Below are positions 5,822-7,166 of a stretch of DNA of 7,166 nt, in pieces (position 1 is the first letter of the stretch; every line of letters starts with the position of its first letter). The stretch comes from an uncultured Oscillospiraceae bacterium (GTDB lineage: Bacteria > Bacillota > Clostridia > Oscillospirales > Oscillospiraceae), in assembly GCA_905234005.1 (NCBI GenBank), contig CAJOFW010000068.1, positions 1-7,166 of the forward strand, given 5' to 3'. The notes beneath the pieces are model-generated. The model did no database searches and had not been told where the DNA came from. It saw nothing but the letters and a program-made list of their open reading frames with translations. The position numbers and the translations under genes are program-made.

Positions 5822-6302
5822 CCTGTCCCTCCCCGTTCGGGATGATCGCGTCGAGAATCAGCCGGTGCACGTCGGGATACGAGCGCTTGAGCGAGAGCAC
5901 ATGGCCCTCCGCGTCGAGAAACCCGTGCCGCGTCCGGCCGAGCGTGCACACGCTGCCGTCCGACAGACGGGTGATGCGGTAGAGAAACGTCAGCGTGACG
6001 CCGGTATAGTCCGCTATGCGCAGCTCGATGGACACGCGCTCGTTGAAGCGCACCATGCCCTTGTAATCGACCGAGACGCCGAGCACGGGACAGTAGACGC
6101 CCATGCTCTCCATTTTCTCGTAGCCGAAGCCGATCTGCTCCATCAGATCCACCCGCGCCTCCTCCATCCAGCGGACGTAGTTGGCGTGGTGGATGATCTT
6201 CATCTGATCGGTCTCATAATACTGCGCGAGCCGCGTATAAGGCGCGGCCCGCAGCGCGGAAGCCTCCGCAAAGGTCGGTTCTTTTTTCATGGAATCAAAC
6301 AA
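5814..6302 (-). CDS. Hotdog-fold acyl-CoA thioesterase (4HBT/YbgC type)
   Basis: Predicted to hydrolyse acyl-CoA or another acyl thioester; the natural substrate cannot be read from sequence. The motif Y-Y-E-T-D-Q-M-K-I-I-H-H-A-N-Y (28-42) matches the 4-hydroxybenzoyl-CoA thioesterase signature, with D32 at the catalytic position, followed by WMEEAR (45-50) on the hot-dog helix. The 162-residue length is slightly above the family norm of 130-150, with extra residues at the N terminus (about 20). I prefer the TTG at 6302: a GAGG lies 6 bases upstream, whereas the ATG at 6290 (residue 5) lies about 18 bases from it. Using the TTG, the gene overlaps the plsY-like stop by 8 bases, and its own stop overlaps tgt by 8, so coupling is likely. 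Next to a PlsY-like protein, a lipid or acyl-turnover role is possible. Confidence 0.88.
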   Translation of the reverse strand: MFDSMKKEPTFAEASALRAAPYTRLAQYYETDQMKIIHHANYVRWMEEARVDLMEQIGFGYEKMESMGVYCPVLGVSVDYKGMVRFNERVSIELRIADYTGVTLTFLYRITRLSDGSVCTLGRTRHGFLDAEGHVLSLKRSYPDVHRLILDAIIPNGEGQDV

Positions 6303-6936
6303 AAGTGTCCTCGCGCAGCTTGTCCTCGGGGGCGCGGCCCCAGATCATTTTTTCCTCGCTGCCGGAGGCGAGCCTGGCGATGCTGCCGCGATGACGCCAC
6401 GCGGCGGCAAAGAAGGCGAACAGCACAACAAGGCCCGAAGCGGCCTTGAGCTGCTCCGTCTCGACGAATATCCACGCGGCGACGGCCCCGGCGAGGCAGG
6501 CGCTCAGCGACGCGAGCGATACGTAGCGGCTCATCGTCACAACGACGATGAACACGATCGACGAGAACACGCCGATGCGCCAGTCCGCGATCCACAGCGC
6601 CGTCATGAGGCACAGAACGCCCTTGCCGCCGCGAAAGGCGCGGTTGAACGGGAACATATCGCCCAGCATGACGCAGAAGCCGGCGAACAGCGTCCCGATC
6701 ACGGGAAGCAGAAGGCCGAGCACCGCGGCGACGGCGCTCTTGACCGCGTCGAACGCCGCAGCGGCAATCGCCCACTTGAGACCGAACCGTCTTGCGAACA
6801 GCGTATAGCCGATCGTGCACCGTCCGCCCGAGCGGCGCACACGGCGGGGCATGTGGGCATAGATGTAACGGGGGCCGCTTACCATGCCGATGCCATAGCT
6901 TATGGCCGCGACCAGGATGAGAAGCAGCGATATCAT
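6295..6936 (-). CDS. Divergent PlsY-like glycerol-3-phosphate acyltransferase
   Basis: PlsY acylates glycerol-3-phosphate with acyl-phosphate to begin phospholipid synthesis in the membrane. This 213-residue protein has the expected size and several hydrophobic spans (about 1-20, 53-75, 76-92, 107-116, 122-135, 140-158, 168-180). Motif 2 is kept as FRGGKG (101-106), motif 3 as RYVSLAS (137-143), and the usual end W-R-H-R-x-x-I-x-R-L-x-x-G-x-E is present (180-194). Motif 1, normally S-G-N-x-G-A-T-N, is eroded to SGGRCTIGYTLFA (36-48), losing both conserved Asn residues, and the usual GH before the FP is GD (92-93). A paralogue with changed substrate or lost activity is possible. The ATG at 6936 overlaps the der stop by 4 bases (ATGA); der followed by plsY is a common arrangement, which supports the family call. 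Confidence 0.8.
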   Translation of the reverse strand: MISLLLILVAAISYGIGMVSGPRYIYAHMPRRVRRSGGRCTIGYTLFARRFGLKWAIAAAAFDAVKSAVAAVLGLLLPVIGTLFAGFCVMLGDMFPFNRAFRGGKGVLCLMTALWIADWRIGVFSSIVFIVVVTMSRYVSLASLSACLAGAVAAWIFVETEQLKAASGLVVLFAFFAAAWRHRGSIARLASGSEEKMIWGRAPEDKLREDTFV

Positions 6937-7166
6937 TCCCGGTCCCCCCTCTGCCGGATCGTCATCCGGACGGGCGTGCCCTCCAGCCCGAAGGACGCAC
7001 GAATGCGGTTTTCGATGTAGCGCTGGTAGGAGAAGTGGAACAGCTCACGGCTGTTGCAGAAGATGACGAAGTGCGGGGGCTTCACGCCGGTCTGGGTCAT
7101 GTAGTAGACCTTGAGACGGCGGCCCTTGTCCGTGGGCGGCTGCTGCCGCGCCTGCGCCTCCGCGAG
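6933..7166 (-). CDS. der: GTPase Der (EngA), C-terminal end only
   Basis: The last 77 codons of Der, the double-GTPase that helps mature the 50S ribosomal subunit; the gene continues past the right edge. What is here is the KH-like domain: the family stretch Q-P-P-T-D-K-G-R-R-L-K-V-Y-Y-M-T-Q, then G-V-K-P-P-H-F-V-I-F-C-N, the HFSYQRYIENRIRASFG segment, and G-L-E-G-T-P-V-R close to the C terminus. Both GTPase domains lie outside, so their motifs cannot be judged. The stop TGA (6933-6935) overlaps the next gene start as ATGA, which implies translational coupling with the plsY-like gene. Confidence 0.95.
   Translation of the reverse strand, partial: LAEAQARQQPPTDKGRRLKVYYMTQTGVKPPHFVIFCNSRELFHFSYQRYIENRIRASFGLEGTPVRMTIRQRGDRE

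Noticed and set aside
4778..5845. 355-codon plus-strand frame opposite tgt
   Set aside because: tgt has every catalytic and zinc residue; the opposite frame is a shadow of it.

Overview
Most of this window (from about base 793 to the end) is GC-rich, roughly two thirds G+C where I counted lines. It carries a compact, entirely minus-strand set of bacterial housekeeping genes. Protein styles (a clostridial-type DapB, a DapH-type acetyltransferase, a lysine riboswitch with a transcription terminator) point to a high-GC member of the Clostridia, perhaps Oscillospiraceae-like. That placement is inferred from gene style only.

Read in the direction of transcription, from the right edge leftwards, there are two blocks. 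Block 1 (7166 to 4688) is the tail of der (ribosome-assembly GTPase), a divergent plsY-like membrane acyltransferase, a hotdog-fold acyl-CoA thioesterase and tgt (tRNA-guanine transglycosylase). Its stop and start codons overlap, so the genes are probably cotranscribed and translationally coupled. Block 2 (4598 to about 910) is a lysine-biosynthesis operon. A strong promoter (-35 TTGACT, 17-base spacer, -10 TATAGT) leads into an L-box lysine riboswitch and an intrinsic terminator, followed by dapA, dapB, dapH and an M20-family deacetylase. Together they give most of the acetylase branch to meso-diaminopimelate and lysine: dihydrodipicolinate synthase, its reductase, tetrahydrodipicolinate N-acetyltransferase and probable N-acetyl-diaminopimelate deacetylase. 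The aminotransferase step is not in the window. The riboswitch would shut the whole operon off when lysine is plentiful.

The left end does not belong with the rest. Bases 1 to about 790 are AT-rich (roughly one third G+C) and hold one plus-strand reading frame, open from the window edge, for a protein I do not recognise. The switch in composition falls at the only EcoRI site I can find (GAATTC, 787-792). The deacetylase gene is broken there and loses its C-terminal half. The simplest reading is an artificial join (cloning or assembly chimera); a natural insertion or rearrangement is possible but shows none of the usual marks. A stretch at 793-909 matches neither the deacetylase family nor the AT-rich side and may be a third fragment.

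I found no transposase, tRNA, rRNA, CRISPR array or recognisable defence system. The most rewarding items are the riboswitch expression platform, the plsY homologue with an eroded first motif, the structured dapH/deacetylase spacer, and the suspicious join.
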